Of a stretch of 64,000 nucleotides of DNA, positions 38,382-46,279 are shown piece by piece. Both the position numbers and the translations under genes were made by a program. Position 1 is the first letter of the stretch. Each line of letters opens with the position of its first letter. The stretch lies in the NCBI RefSeq assembly GCF_000721705.1, contig NZ_JOJL01000019.1, positions 1-64,000 of the forward strand, written 5' to 3'. Origin of the DNA: Actinoplanes subtropicus (GTDB lineage Bacteria; Actinomycetota; Actinomycetes; Mycobacteriales; Micromonosporaceae). Below the pieces are notes generated by a model. That model made no database searches. It was not told the origin of the DNA and saw only the letters and a program-made list of their open reading frames with translations.

Positions 38382-38957
38382 GTGGCGATTCCACGACGGA
38401 AGGCGGAGGCCGCCGAGCGTACGGAGCGGGCCTTGCGGGCCGTTCCGGCCGACGCCTACGCCTCCTGGGAGCACATCTACAACGACAACGTGGCTCGGCT
38501 CTACCGGCTGATGTTCGCGAAGGTCGGCAACCGGGCCGACGCCGAGGACCTGACGGCCGAGGTGTTCCTGGCCGCGGTGCCCCGGGTTCGCCAGGCGGCG
38601 AGCGTCGGCGAGGTCCGCGCCTACCTGCTGGCCGTCGCCCGTACCGTGCTGGCCGACCACTGGCGCCGTACGCTCGGGCATCAGATCACGACGATCGATC
38701 CGGGGGAGTTCGAGCAGATTCCCGAGCCGCCGGCGGTCCCGAGCACCGGTGCGGCGGCCGGGCGGGTGGCCCGGCTGCTCGAGGCGCTGCCCGAGCGGTA
38801 CCGGCGGATCCTGCAACTGCGCTTCCTGGAGAACGCGACCATCCGCGAGACCGCGACGTCGATGCAGATCACCATCGCCAACGCCAAGGTCCTGCAGTTC
38901 CGCGCGCTGCGACAGGCGGCCGCGATACTGGACGGCGAAGGAGGGGTGGACCGTTGA
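38382..38957 (+). CDS. ECF-type RNA polymerase sigma factor
   Basis: A 191-residue sigma-70 family protein with region 2 (LYRLMFAKVGNRADAEDLTAEVFLAAV) and region 4 (LLEALPERYRRILQLRFLENATIRETATSMQI). Regions 1.1 and 3 are missing, as in ECF factors. GTG start. Its TGA overlaps the ATG of the Rieske gene (TGATG), so the two are translationally coupled. This suggests the Rieske membrane protein is its regulator. Confidence 0.85.
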   Translation: MAIPRRKAEAAERTERALRAVPADAYASWEHIYNDNVARLYRLMFAKVGNRADAEDLTAEVFLAAVPRVRQAASVGEVRAYLLAVARTVLADHWRRTLGHQITTIDPGEFEQIPEPPAVPSTGAAAGRVARLLEALPERYRRILQLRFLENATIRETATSMQITIANAKVLQFRALRQAAAILDGEGGVDR

Positions 38958-39628
38958 TGCGCGAGTTCAGCCGCTATGTCGACCGTCTGATCCGGCGTCG
39001 GCGGCCCCAGCCGTTCGTGATGACGGCGGAGGAGGCGGAGGCCGTCCGGGCCGCCATCGCGATCCGCGCGGCGACCTCGGACGAGCAGGAACCCCGCCCG
39101 GAGTTCATCGCCGGCCTGCGCGAGCGTGTCGCCGGCAGCGCCGAGACGTTCGACCCGCCGCGGGTCACCGCGCCGCGCGGCCGGCGCACGTTTCTGATCG
39201 GCACGTCCGCGGCGGCCGCGGCGGCGGCCGTCGCCGTGGCCGCCGACCGCACTCTCGGCGGCGGCCCGGAGCGGCCCGCCGTCTCGACCGCCCTGGACCC
39301 GGCGGACGGTGGTTCGTGGCACCGGGTGCTGGCGAGCAGCGACCTGCCGGGCGACGGCGTGGTCGGCTTCGAGACCGATGTCGTCTCCGGATTCGTGATG
39401 CGTATCTCGGGCGTGCTGTCGGCCCGGTCCGGCACGTGCACGCATCAGGGCTGCCGACTCGGGTTGAACGCGCCGGAGAAAAGGCTCGCCTGCCCGTGCC
39501 ACCGCACCTCTTTCGCGTACGACGGAACGGTCATCCGGTCGCAATTGCCGAATCCGCCCGCCCCGTTGCCCTCCTTCCACGTGCGCGAGGTCGACGGCGA
39601 GATCCAGATCTTGCTTCCGCGGGAGTGA
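38957..39628 (+). CDS. Membrane-anchored Rieske [2Fe-2S] protein coupled to the sigma factor
   Basis: A 223-residue protein: cytosolic charged N-terminus (about 1-74), one TM segment (about 75-97, RRTFLIGTSAAAAAAAVAVAA) and an outside Rieske domain with CTHQGC and CPCHRTSF, which bind a [2Fe-2S] cluster. The order and translational overlap with an ECF sigma gene, and the topology, resemble anti-sigma factors (cytosolic binding part, TM, external sensor). A redox-sensing anti-sigma role is inferred. The alternative is an electron-transfer protein with a Tat-like anchor. The N-terminus lacks the HxxxCxxC zinc motif. Confidence 0.8.
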   Translation: MREFSRYVDRLIRRRRPQPFVMTAEEAEAVRAAIAIRAATSDEQEPRPEFIAGLRERVAGSAETFDPPRVTAPRGRRTFLIGTSAAAAAAAVAVAADRTLGGGPERPAVSTALDPADGGSWHRVLASSDLPGDGVVGFETDVVSGFVMRISGVLSARSGTCTHQGCRLGLNAPEKRLACPCHRTSFAYDGTVIRSQLPNPPAPLPSFHVREVDGEIQILLPRE

Positions 39629-39633
39629 CCCGG

Positions 39634-40278
39634 TCAGCCGCCGACGTGGCGGAGGACGGCCAGCACCCGGCGGTTGTCGTTGTCCGAGGCCGGCAGCCCG
39701 AGCTTCGCGAAGATGTTCGCCACGTGCTTCTCCACGACCCCGGGCGTGATGACCAGGGCCGCGGCGATCCCGGCGTTGGACCGCCCCTCGGCCATCAGCG
39801 CGAGCACCTCCCGCTCCCGGGGAGTCAGCGACGCCAGCCCGGTCGTGTCCCGCCCGGCCCGCATCAGGTGGCCAACCACCTCCGGGTCCAGCGCGGTGCC
39901 GCCGTTCGCCACCCGGGTCAGCGCGTCCACGAAGTCGGCGACGTCGGCGACCCGGTCCTTGAGCAGGTAGCCGACGCCGGACGGCCGGTCGGCGAGCAGC
40001 CGGGTGGCGTAGCGGGTCTCCACATGCTGCGAGAACACCAGCACGCCGACGCCGGGATGGTCGCGGCGGATGTCGATCGCGGCGCGCAGCCCCTCGTCGG
40101 TGTGCGTCGGCGGCATCCGGATGTCGACGATGGCCACGTCCGGCACGGTGGCGGCGATCGCGGACCGCAACGCCTCCGCGTCGGCGACCGCCGCGCACAC
40201 CTCGAAACCGCGGTCGGTCAGCAGCCGGACCAGCCCCTCGCGCATCATCGCGGCGTCCTCCGCGATCACCACCCGCAT
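39634..40278 (-). CDS. NarL/LuxR family response regulator
   Basis: A 214-residue regulator: receiver domain (MRVVIAEDAAMMREG; acceptor Asp in VAIVDIRMPP, Lys in YLLKDRV) and LuxR HTH (LTPREREVLALMAEGRSNAGIAAALV). It lies 14 bases after the DesK-type kinase and is the last gene of the ABC-kinase-regulator operon. It converges on the Rieske gene with 5 bases between the stops. Confidence 0.9.
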   Translation of the reverse strand: MRVVIAEDAAMMREGLVRLLTDRGFEVCAAVADAEALRSAIAATVPDVAIVDIRMPPTHTDEGLRAAIDIRRDHPGVGVLVFSQHVETRYATRLLADRPSGVGYLLKDRVADVADFVDALTRVANGGTALDPEVVGHLMRAGRDTTGLASLTPREREVLALMAEGRSNAGIAAALVITPGVVEKHVANIFAKLGLPASDNDNRRVLAVLRHVGG

Positions 40279-40292
40279 GCCGTCGCCTCCGT

Positions 40293-41600
40293 TCACACGT
40301 GTGTGGGCAGCTCGATCTCGACCCGGGTCGGACCGCCGGCCGGGCTTCGCACCCGCATCCGGCCGTCCACCACGCCGATCCGGCCGGCCAGACCGGAGAG
40401 GCCGGCGCCGTGCGGGTCCGCCCCGCCGACGCCATCGTCCTCGACGGACAGCAGCAGGCCCGCGCCGGATCGGACGACCGCGAGCTCGATCCGCGTCGCC
40501 CGGCTGTGTTTGGCCGCGTTCGCGAGCAGTTCGGCGGCGCAGAAGTACGCGATGGTCTCGATCGCCGGCGCCGGCCGGTCGGGCAGCTCCACGGTCACCG
40601 CGACCGGGATGGCGCTGCTCGTCCCGAGCGTCGCCAGCGCGTCGCCGAGTCCGTTGTCCAGCACCGGGGGGTGGATCCCGCGTACCAGATCGCGCAGTTC
40701 GGCCAGGGCGTCCTTCGCGCCGCGGTGGGCGAGCGCGACCAGTTCGCGGGCCTGCGCGAGGTCCGGTGGCGGGCCGTCGGCGCCCAGCTTCTCGGTCGCC
40801 ATGCCGAGGTTCATCGCGAGCGTGGCCAGCCGGACCTGGGCGCCGTCGTGCAGGTCCCGTTCCAGCCGGCGCATCATCGCGGCCGCGTCGTCGATCGCGC
40901 GGGCCCGGCTGGCCTGCAGTTCGCGGACCCGCTCGGCGAGCCGGCGCGGACCGAGCAGCCGGCGCATCGCGGCCAGGTCCAGCGTCGTGCCGGCCCGCAT
41001 CAGCCACGGCGCGACCAGCAGCATGGCGAGGCCGGCCGCGGCGATGAGGAACGTTCCGGCGAACGTCCGGGTAGCGATGGTGCCGAACGGGGTGAGCGCC
41101 CGCACCGGCCCGAGGACGGTGCCCGGCGGGTGGTTGCGGAACAGCGGCCACCACACCGGGTAGCTGAGGTTGACCAGGCCGAACACGTAGCAGAACGCGC
41201 CGTAGCCCTCGGGGACGGCCAGCGGCACCTTGAGTAGGGCATACCCCACGGCGCGCCAGCCCGGCCGGTCGGCGGCCGCCACCTGCTCGCCGAGCAGCCG
41301 GTCCGCGAGCGCCCGCTGCGCCGCCCCCAGCGCGCGCCCGAGCGGGACGGCCAGCACGACCAGGAGCACGATGGTGAGCGGGAACAGAACCAGGAAGACC
41401 GGTGCGACAACCGGGGCGGGGCGGCTGGAGAACGCGCCGGTCCCCCAGAGGATGAGGACGCCGGAAGCCGGCACGATCGCCGGCACGGCCAGGACCGCGA
41501 CCGCCGTGACCACGCCGGCGACGCAGAACACCGCCCGGCGCAGGGCCGGCGTGGTGAACGGGGCGCGCAGCGCGGTCATCGGCTCATTGTCACCGGTCAT
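40293..41600 (-). CDS. HisKA_3-type sensor histidine kinase
   Basis: A 435-residue membrane kinase with four to five TM helices in residues 20-215 and the HisKA_3 dimerisation motif ERDLHDGAQVRLATLAMNLG (His in DLHDG), then an HATPase_c domain (ELLANAAKHS, EDDGVGGA, GLSGLAGRIGVVDG). The ATG overlaps the TGA of the upstream permease gene (ATGA), coupling sensor and transporter. Partner of the LuxR-type regulator at 39634. Confidence 0.9.
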   Translation of the reverse strand: MTGDNEPMTALRAPFTTPALRRAVFCVAGVVTAVAVLAVPAIVPASGVLILWGTGAFSSRPAPVVAPVFLVLFPLTIVLLVVLAVPLGRALGAAQRALADRLLGEQVAAADRPGWRAVGYALLKVPLAVPEGYGAFCYVFGLVNLSYPVWWPLFRNHPPGTVLGPVRALTPFGTIATRTFAGTFLIAAAGLAMLLVAPWLMRAGTTLDLAAMRRLLGPRRLAERVRELQASRARAIDDAAAMMRRLERDLHDGAQVRLATLAMNLGMATEKLGADGPPPDLAQARELVALAHRGAKDALAELRDLVRGIHPPVLDNGLGDALATLGTSSAIPVAVTVELPDRPAPAIETIAYFCAAELLANAAKHSRATRIELAVVRSGAGLLLSVEDDGVGGADPHGAGLSGLAGRIGVVDGRMRVRSPAGGPTRVEIELPTHV

Positions 41601-42352
41601 GCGTCGCGATGCCGGAGTAGCACACTGCCGCACAGGAGCGCCACCGCCGCGTACCCGCACATCAGCGACGCGCTGACCCAGCCCGCGAACAGCCCGGGCA
41701 CCGGCGAGGTCACCGCGATCGAATTCAAGAGCATCAGCAGCGGTACGAAGCGGCCGACGGCTATCCCGCTTTCGCCGAACAGCCCGGCCACGATCATCGG
41801 CACGAACATCAGCCCGAACAGCGTGCCGATCGCGGCCCCCGAGTGCCGCAGGACCGTCCCGATGCCGACCCCGATCAGTGCGGTGGCACCCAGATAGACG
41901 CCGGTCAGCAGGACCGCGCGCAGGATCGCCGGATCGCCGAGCGAGGCGGCCGGGATGGCGGTGCCGCGGATCGCGAGCTGCCCGCCCAGGTAGCCGGCGA
42001 AGCTCGCGGCCAGGCCGACGGTGAGCGCCGCCGCGCCGCAGACGGCGGCCTTCGCGGCCAGCACGGCCCGGCGCCGCGGGACGGCGGCGAACGTCGAGCG
42101 GATCATCCCGCTGCCGTACTCGCCGGTGACGATCAGGACGCCCAGCCCGCCGAGAAGCAGTTGGGCGAGGATCGCGCCGCCGAGGCTGTCGTCGAGGATC
42201 TGGGCGGCGGTGGCGACCGGGGTGTGCGATCGGTACCCGAGCCCCACCCCGACCCCGGCCGCGGCCATCGAAACCACCGCCGCGACCGCCAGCCACCAGG
42301 TCGACCGGACGCTGCGCAGCTTGATCCACTCCATCCGGACCACGTTCTTCAT
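41597..42352 (-). CDS. ABC transporter permease
   Basis: A 251-residue ABC-2 type permease with six hydrophobic helices. EWIKLRSVRSTWW at the N-terminus is typical of permeases paired with a single cytosolic ATPase in drug or bacteriocin resistance and lantibiotic immunity. The start overlaps the ATPase stop by 4 bases and the end overlaps the kinase start. Confidence 0.85.
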   Translation of the reverse strand: MKNVVRMEWIKLRSVRSTWWLAVAAVVSMAAAGVGVGLGYRSHTPVATAAQILDDSLGGAILAQLLLGGLGVLIVTGEYGSGMIRSTFAAVPRRRAVLAAKAAVCGAAALTVGLAASFAGYLGGQLAIRGTAIPAASLGDPAILRAVLLTGVYLGATALIGVGIGTVLRHSGAAIGTLFGLMFVPMIVAGLFGESGIAVGRFVPLLMLLNSIAVTSPVPGLFAGWVSASLMCGYAAVALLCGSVLLRHRDA

Positions 42353-43074
42353 GACGCTCCCACTCCGCGGTAGTCGGTGGTTTCCGAGGTGAGCCGGAAG
42401 AACGCGTCCTCCAGGCTGTCCCCGCCGGCGGCGAGTTCGGTGACCGTCGTCTCGGCCAGCAACCGGCCGCGGCCGATGACCACCAGCCGGTCGGCGGTCA
42501 GCGCCATCTCGGCGATCAGGTGGCTGGAGACGAACACCGTCCGGCCCTCGGCGGCGAGCGCCCGCAGCAGGTCCCGGATCCAGCGGATGCCCTCCGGGTC
42601 CAGCCCGTTGACCGGCTCGTCCAGCAGCAGCACGCCCGGGTCGCCGAGCAGGGCCACCGCGACGCCGAGCCGCTGGCGCATGCCGAGCGAGTACGTGCCG
42701 GCGCGCCGGTTCGCCGCCCCGGACAGGCCGACGACGCGCAACACCTGTTCGACCCGGGATCCCGGGAGGTCATTGCTTGCGGCGAGCGCGGTCAGGTGCG
42801 CCCGGGCGCTGCGGCCGGGATGGAACGCCCCCGCGTCGAGCAGCGCGCCGACCGACGTCAGCGGCCGGGTCAGCTCCGCGTACCGGACGCCGCCGATCAG
42901 TGCCTCGCCATGGTCCGGGGCGTCCAGGCCGAGGATCATCCGCATCGTCGTCGACTTGCCGGACCCGTTCGGGCCGAGGAAGCCGGTCACCGCCCCCGGC
43001 CGGACCCGGAAGCTGAGCCCGTCGACGGCCACCCGGCCGCCGTAGCGTTTGGTCAGTTCACGTAGTTCGATCAC
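42349..43074 (-). CDS. ABC transporter ATP-binding protein
   Basis: A 241-residue ATPase: Walker A GPNGSGKST, signature YSLGMRQRLGVAVALL, Walker B VLLLDEPVNGLDP and H-loop SSHLIAEM. It is of the CcmA/BcrA type used with ABC-2 permeases. GTG start (VIELRELTKRYG). It heads a four-gene operon with the permease, a sensor kinase and a regulator, a layout found in envelope-stress and peptide-antibiotic resistance modules. Confidence 0.9.
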   Translation of the reverse strand: MIELRELTKRYGGRVAVDGLSFRVRPGAVTGFLGPNGSGKSTTMRMILGLDAPDHGEALIGGVRYAELTRPLTSVGALLDAGAFHPGRSARAHLTALAASNDLPGSRVEQVLRVVGLSGAANRRAGTYSLGMRQRLGVAVALLGDPGVLLLDEPVNGLDPEGIRWIRDLLRALAAEGRTVFVSSHLIAEMALTADRLVVIGRGRLLAETTVTELAAGGDSLEDAFFRLTSETTDYRGVGAS

Positions 43075-43269
43075 ACGATCGACGCTAGGCAGCGCGGTCC
43101 GTGGCCAGAAGCCGGTAACCAGCCGACTCCGCCTGGGGGTTTCCACCCCTCGGTCACGGCTTGTCAAATGCTGTCGAGGCCCTCAGCAAGACTATGAAAC
43201 AGATCCCCATCGAGCTTTGAGCGTGACTTAGGCGCGTCAGGGCGGCCGGCTGGGCGGTACCGTTCGTCC

Positions 43270-43650
43270 ATGGCCGTGCCGGAAGAGATCGCGCGCAGCA
43301 AGTACGTCAGCCTGACCACGTACCGCAAGGACGGCACCGCCGTGATGACCCCGGTCTGGCAGGCGACGATCGACGGGCTGATGTACATCGTGTCCGACGC
43401 CGACGCCGGGAAGGTCAAGCGCATCCGCCGCGACGGCCGGGTCCGGGTCACGGTCTGCGACCTCCGCGGCCGCATCGCTGAGGGCGCCCCGACCGCGGAG
43501 GGCACCGCCCAGGTCCTCGACGACGCCGGCACCCGGACGGCCCGGGCGATCGTGGCCCGCAAATACCTGCTCTCCCGGGTCGGCAACTGGCTGGCGAAGA
43601 CCTTCCACCTGCGGAAGGCTCCGGTCATCGGCATCACCGTCACGATCTGA
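43270..43650 (+). CDS. PPOX-class F420/FMN-binding oxidoreductase
   Basis: A 126-residue split-barrel protein. YVSLTTYRKDGTAVMTPVWQ is the usual start of actinobacterial PPOX-class F420-dependent enzymes, and KVKRIRRDGRVRVTVCD carries the basic cofactor phosphate-binding patch. Substrate is unknown. It stands alone. Confidence 0.85.
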   Translation: MAVPEEIARSKYVSLTTYRKDGTAVMTPVWQATIDGLMYIVSDADAGKVKRIRRDGRVRVTVCDLRGRIAEGAPTAEGTAQVLDDAGTRTARAIVARKYLLSRVGNWLAKTFHLRKAPVIGITVTI

Positions 43651-43727
43651 CCCGCGCATGTCCGGCCTTCCGGGCGTATGGTGAGCTGAGTCACAGGTCT
43701 GGCCGTCGATGACGCCGGAGGGCCGCC

Positions 43728-43961
43728 ATGGAGTTACGAGCTCGTCTATTTGTGTTCCGGGCCGATCTGTTGCTGCGCGCGGCGAACCGGCGGCGCCGGC
43801 GGCAGCTGGGCGCGGAGCTCGCGGCGTATGTCAGCCATGCCGAACTGAACGACCTGCATGCCCTGCTCGACACGTATTCGGACGGGCAGACCCACGAGAT
43901 CCGAGAGATCCTCGACCGGCAGCAGGCGGGTCGGCTGTGGACGGCGCGGCTGCGCGGCTGA
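43728..43961 (+). CDS. Small hypothetical protein, 77 residues
   Basis: A soluble, mostly helical protein with a basic N-terminal half (RRRRRQLGAELAAYVSH) and an acidic C-terminal half (DQREILDRQ-like). GGAGGG precedes the ATG by about 6 bases. I recognise no family. It ends 22 bases before the next gene and may be co-transcribed with it. Confidence 0.6.
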   Translation: MELRARLFVFRADLLLRAANRRRRRQLGAELAAYVSHAELNDLHALLDTYSDGQTHEIREILDRQQAGRLWTARLRG

Positions 43962-43983
43962 CCACCAACGGCGGCCCGGCATC

Positions 43984-44973
43984 ATGGGAGTCATGTCCGG
44001 CTTCGCCCCCGTCCCGCTGCCCGTCTGCGAGCCGGATTTCCGGGCGGAGGCGCTCGGGGCCCAGATCGAGGCGTGGATCTCCGCGGAGCCGATCCGAGCG
44101 CTCGTCGACCGGTTCGGCGGCACCCTGCCTTCGGCCGGCCTCGGCGCGCTGCTGACCTGGCTGGACGACTTCTCCCGGGAGCACTGGGACTATCGCCGGA
44201 GGAAGGGCGGGGCCGAGCGTGACCAGGTCGAGGCGCCGCGGTTCGACGCGCCGACCGCCCGGCTGGTCCACGACGCCGCCACCGCGCTGCAGCTGGTCGA
44301 CGCGCGACCGCCGGCCCATCGGTCGTACGACCACCTGCTCGTTCTCGGCGGCCTGGCCCGGTCCTGCCTGCAGCGCGCCGAATACGCGGCGCGGCTGATC
44401 GACCGGGGCCGGGTCGCCGTCCCCGAACTGGCCGCGCTCGGCAGCTTCCGGCCGCTGGGCCGGGCCGAGCAGGAGGTGCCCGGCCTCGCCGGCTGCGACT
44501 ACGAGGTGGACGCGATGGACGCCGGCCTGCGCGCCGCCTTCCACCTCGACGGGCCCCCGACGATCGAGGCGTCGGACGGCCCGGTCGGCCACAGCTCCTG
44601 GTCGGTACGCACCTACCGGCACCCGGCCGGTGTCGACGTGCACGTGCTCGCCGCGCCGTCGAGCGAGCCGGCCGAGCGCCGGGCCCACACCGCGGACACG
44701 TACGAGTTCTGGGCGCGGCGGACCGACCTGCGCGCCACCGACCGGATCCTGGTGGTCACCTCCCCGATCTACGTGCCGTTCCAGCACGCCGACGCTGTGC
44801 GCATGCTCGCCCTGCGGTACGGCTGCGGGATCGACACGGTCGGCTTCGACCCGGGCCGGGCGAGCGTGCCCCTCGCGCCGGGCGCCACCAACCCCGACCG
44901 CTATCTGCAGGAGATCCGTTCCGGGATCCGCTCGATGATGAATCTGCACCGGGCCTGGGTCACAGGAGGTTGA
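43984..44973 (+). CDS. Uncharacterised protein, possible DUF218/ElyC-like fold
   Basis: A 329-residue soluble protein. DHLLVLGGLARSCLQRAEYA and RILVVTSPIYVPFQHADAVRML, separated by a central insert, weakly recall the GG motif and C-terminal strand of YdcF/DUF218 proteins. No signal peptide. The ATG at 43984 is used; another ATG 9 bases later is equally possible. It lies upstream of a polysaccharide deacetylase gene with 27 bases between. Confidence 0.55.
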   Translation: MGVMSGFAPVPLPVCEPDFRAEALGAQIEAWISAEPIRALVDRFGGTLPSAGLGALLTWLDDFSREHWDYRRRKGGAERDQVEAPRFDAPTARLVHDAATALQLVDARPPAHRSYDHLLVLGGLARSCLQRAEYAARLIDRGRVAVPELAALGSFRPLGRAEQEVPGLAGCDYEVDAMDAGLRAAFHLDGPPTIEASDGPVGHSSWSVRTYRHPAGVDVHVLAAPSSEPAERRAHTADTYEFWARRTDLRATDRILVVTSPIYVPFQHADAVRMLALRYGCGIDTVGFDPGRASVPLAPGATNPDRYLQEIRSGIRSMMNLHRAWVTGG

Positions 44974-45000
44974 CAGGAAGCGCTGACTACGGTGGCGGCC

Positions 45001-45813
45001 ATGCGTTTCCACCGATCCGGACGCCGTACGCTAGTAGTGGCATTTCCCCTGGTGGCGGCTATATTGATCGCGGCGGGGTGCAGCAGTCACAGCGCACCGC
45101 ACGCAGCGTCCGTGGTGCGGGCGAGCGCCTCCGCCGCACCCTCGGAAGGCGTAACTCCCGTTCCGGTTTTCGACGGCAAGCGCCTGCCGGCCTTCGGGCC
45201 GCCGCCGGCGGCCGAGCCGATCACCGCGCCGACCGGGGCGCTGGCCCCGATGTATCACCGGCTCGCGGTGCGCCAGCGGGTCGCCTTCCTGACCATGGAT
45301 GACGGCCAGGTCCAGTTGCCCACGGCCGGCCCGCTGATGGCGGCCGCGCACATCCCGTTCACGATGTTCCTGATCGGCCCGGTCGCCGCGAAGAACCCGC
45401 CGTTCTTCCAGCGGCTGGCGAGCGAGGGCGGCGTGATCGAGGACCACACGCTCACCCACCCGAGCATGCGCGGCTTGCCGTATGCGACCCAGCGCCACGA
45501 GATCTGCGGCGCCCGCGACCTGCTGCACGCCACGTTCCACATCACGCCCCGGTTCTTCCGTCCGCCGTACGGCAATTACGACGACAACACCCTGCGGGCG
45601 GTCCACGACTGCGGTCTGCAGGCCGCCTTCGACTGGACCGAGACGGTCAACAACGGCAAGGTCTACTACCAGACCGCGGTCCACCGCATCGAGCCCGGCG
45701 ACATCATCCTGATGCACTTCCGGCCGGCCTTCGTCAGCGACGTCACCGCCGCCCTGACCGCCATCCACCAGTCCGGCCTGACCCCGGCCCTGCTGGAGAA
45801 CTACGTCAACTGA
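45001..45813 (+). CDS. Lipoprotein polysaccharide deacetylase (NodB family)
   Basis: A 270-residue protein with lipoprotein signal ending AAGC (Cys27). NodB motifs: the metal/catalytic Asp pair in FLTMDDGQ, the HxxxH metal site in DHTLTHPSM, and RPPYG. A shorter motif 4 (ILMHF) closes the domain. It should remove acetyl groups from chitin, peptidoglycan or another polysaccharide at the cell surface. The 45-residue Ala/Ser/Pro linker after the lipobox is a cell-wall spacer. Confidence 0.85.
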   Translation: MRFHRSGRRTLVVAFPLVAAILIAAGCSSHSAPHAASVVRASASAAPSEGVTPVPVFDGKRLPAFGPPPAAEPITAPTGALAPMYHRLAVRQRVAFLTMDDGQVQLPTAGPLMAAAHIPFTMFLIGPVAAKNPPFFQRLASEGGVIEDHTLTHPSMRGLPYATQRHEICGARDLLHATFHITPRFFRPPYGNYDDNTLRAVHDCGLQAAFDWTETVNNGKVYYQTAVHRIEPGDIILMHFRPAFVSDVTAALTAIHQSGLTPALLENYVN

Positions 45814-45824
45814 AATCGGCCGGA

Positions 45825-46010
45825 TCAGCGGCCGTTGTTCCGGTCGGTTCCGGCGGCAGCCAGAAGCCGCAGCAGCCGTCGTGCCTCCGCGCGGCGGCTC
45901 GGTTTTCGTGACCACAGGCTGACCGCCGCCGCGCCCGTGTAGACCAGCGATTTCGTCGCGGGCCAGACCAGCAGCGCCACGCCTAGCAGGGTGGGGTCGA
46001 AGTGTTCCAT
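45825..46010 (-). CDS. Small membrane protein, 61 residues
   Basis: One hydrophobic helix (about 7-33, LLGVALLVWPATKSLVYTGA) followed by an Arg-rich tail with RRAEARRLLRLLAAAG. GAGGAG lies 9 bases upstream of the ATG. It converges on the deacetylase gene and is divergent from fxsT1 with a 269-base gap. I recognise no family. Confidence 0.5.
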   Translation of the reverse strand: MEHFDPTLLGVALLVWPATKSLVYTGAAAVSLWSRKPSRRAEARRLLRLLAAAGTDRNNGR

Positions 46011-46235
46011 CGCCGGGGTTCTCCTCAATGAGTTCCGATACTCCTTGAGCGTGAACCGAGGCCGGGCGTTCCCGCCCGCGCGCTGACTTAACACCGACGC
46101 ACCTTTACAATTTTCGTTGCGAAATGGATTGTCGTGATCCAATTCCGCTTCCCACCCCCGGCGAGCCGCCAAGGTCGACGGGACCGGAATTTTCGGAGGT
46201 TGTTCCGCCATCGTGGACCGTGGGATCCTGAGCAT

Positions 46236-46252
46236 CTGACATAACTTGACGA
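46236..46252 (+). promoter_or_regulatory. TGACA direct-repeat pair upstream of fxsT1
   Basis: CTGACATAACTTGACGA: two TGAC half-sites 10 bases apart (46237 and 46247), 28 bases before the GTG of fxsT1. The same pair, with the same 10-base step, occurs twice upstream of fxsA, so this is probably a shared operator of the locus. Confidence 0.55.
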
Positions 46253-46279
46253 CACTCTGCGCGGTTCGGAGCGTGCTGC

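Noticed and set aside
38749..41163. 804-codon plus-strand frame through the Rieske gene and the response regulator/kinase region
   Set aside because: Low-complexity shadow; the real genes have conserved cluster and receiver motifs in other frames.
45001..45813. Reading the deacetylase as catalytically dead because TFDDG is TMDDGQ
   Set aside because: The Asp pair and the HxxxH site are both present, and the Phe to Met change is tolerated in the NodB family.
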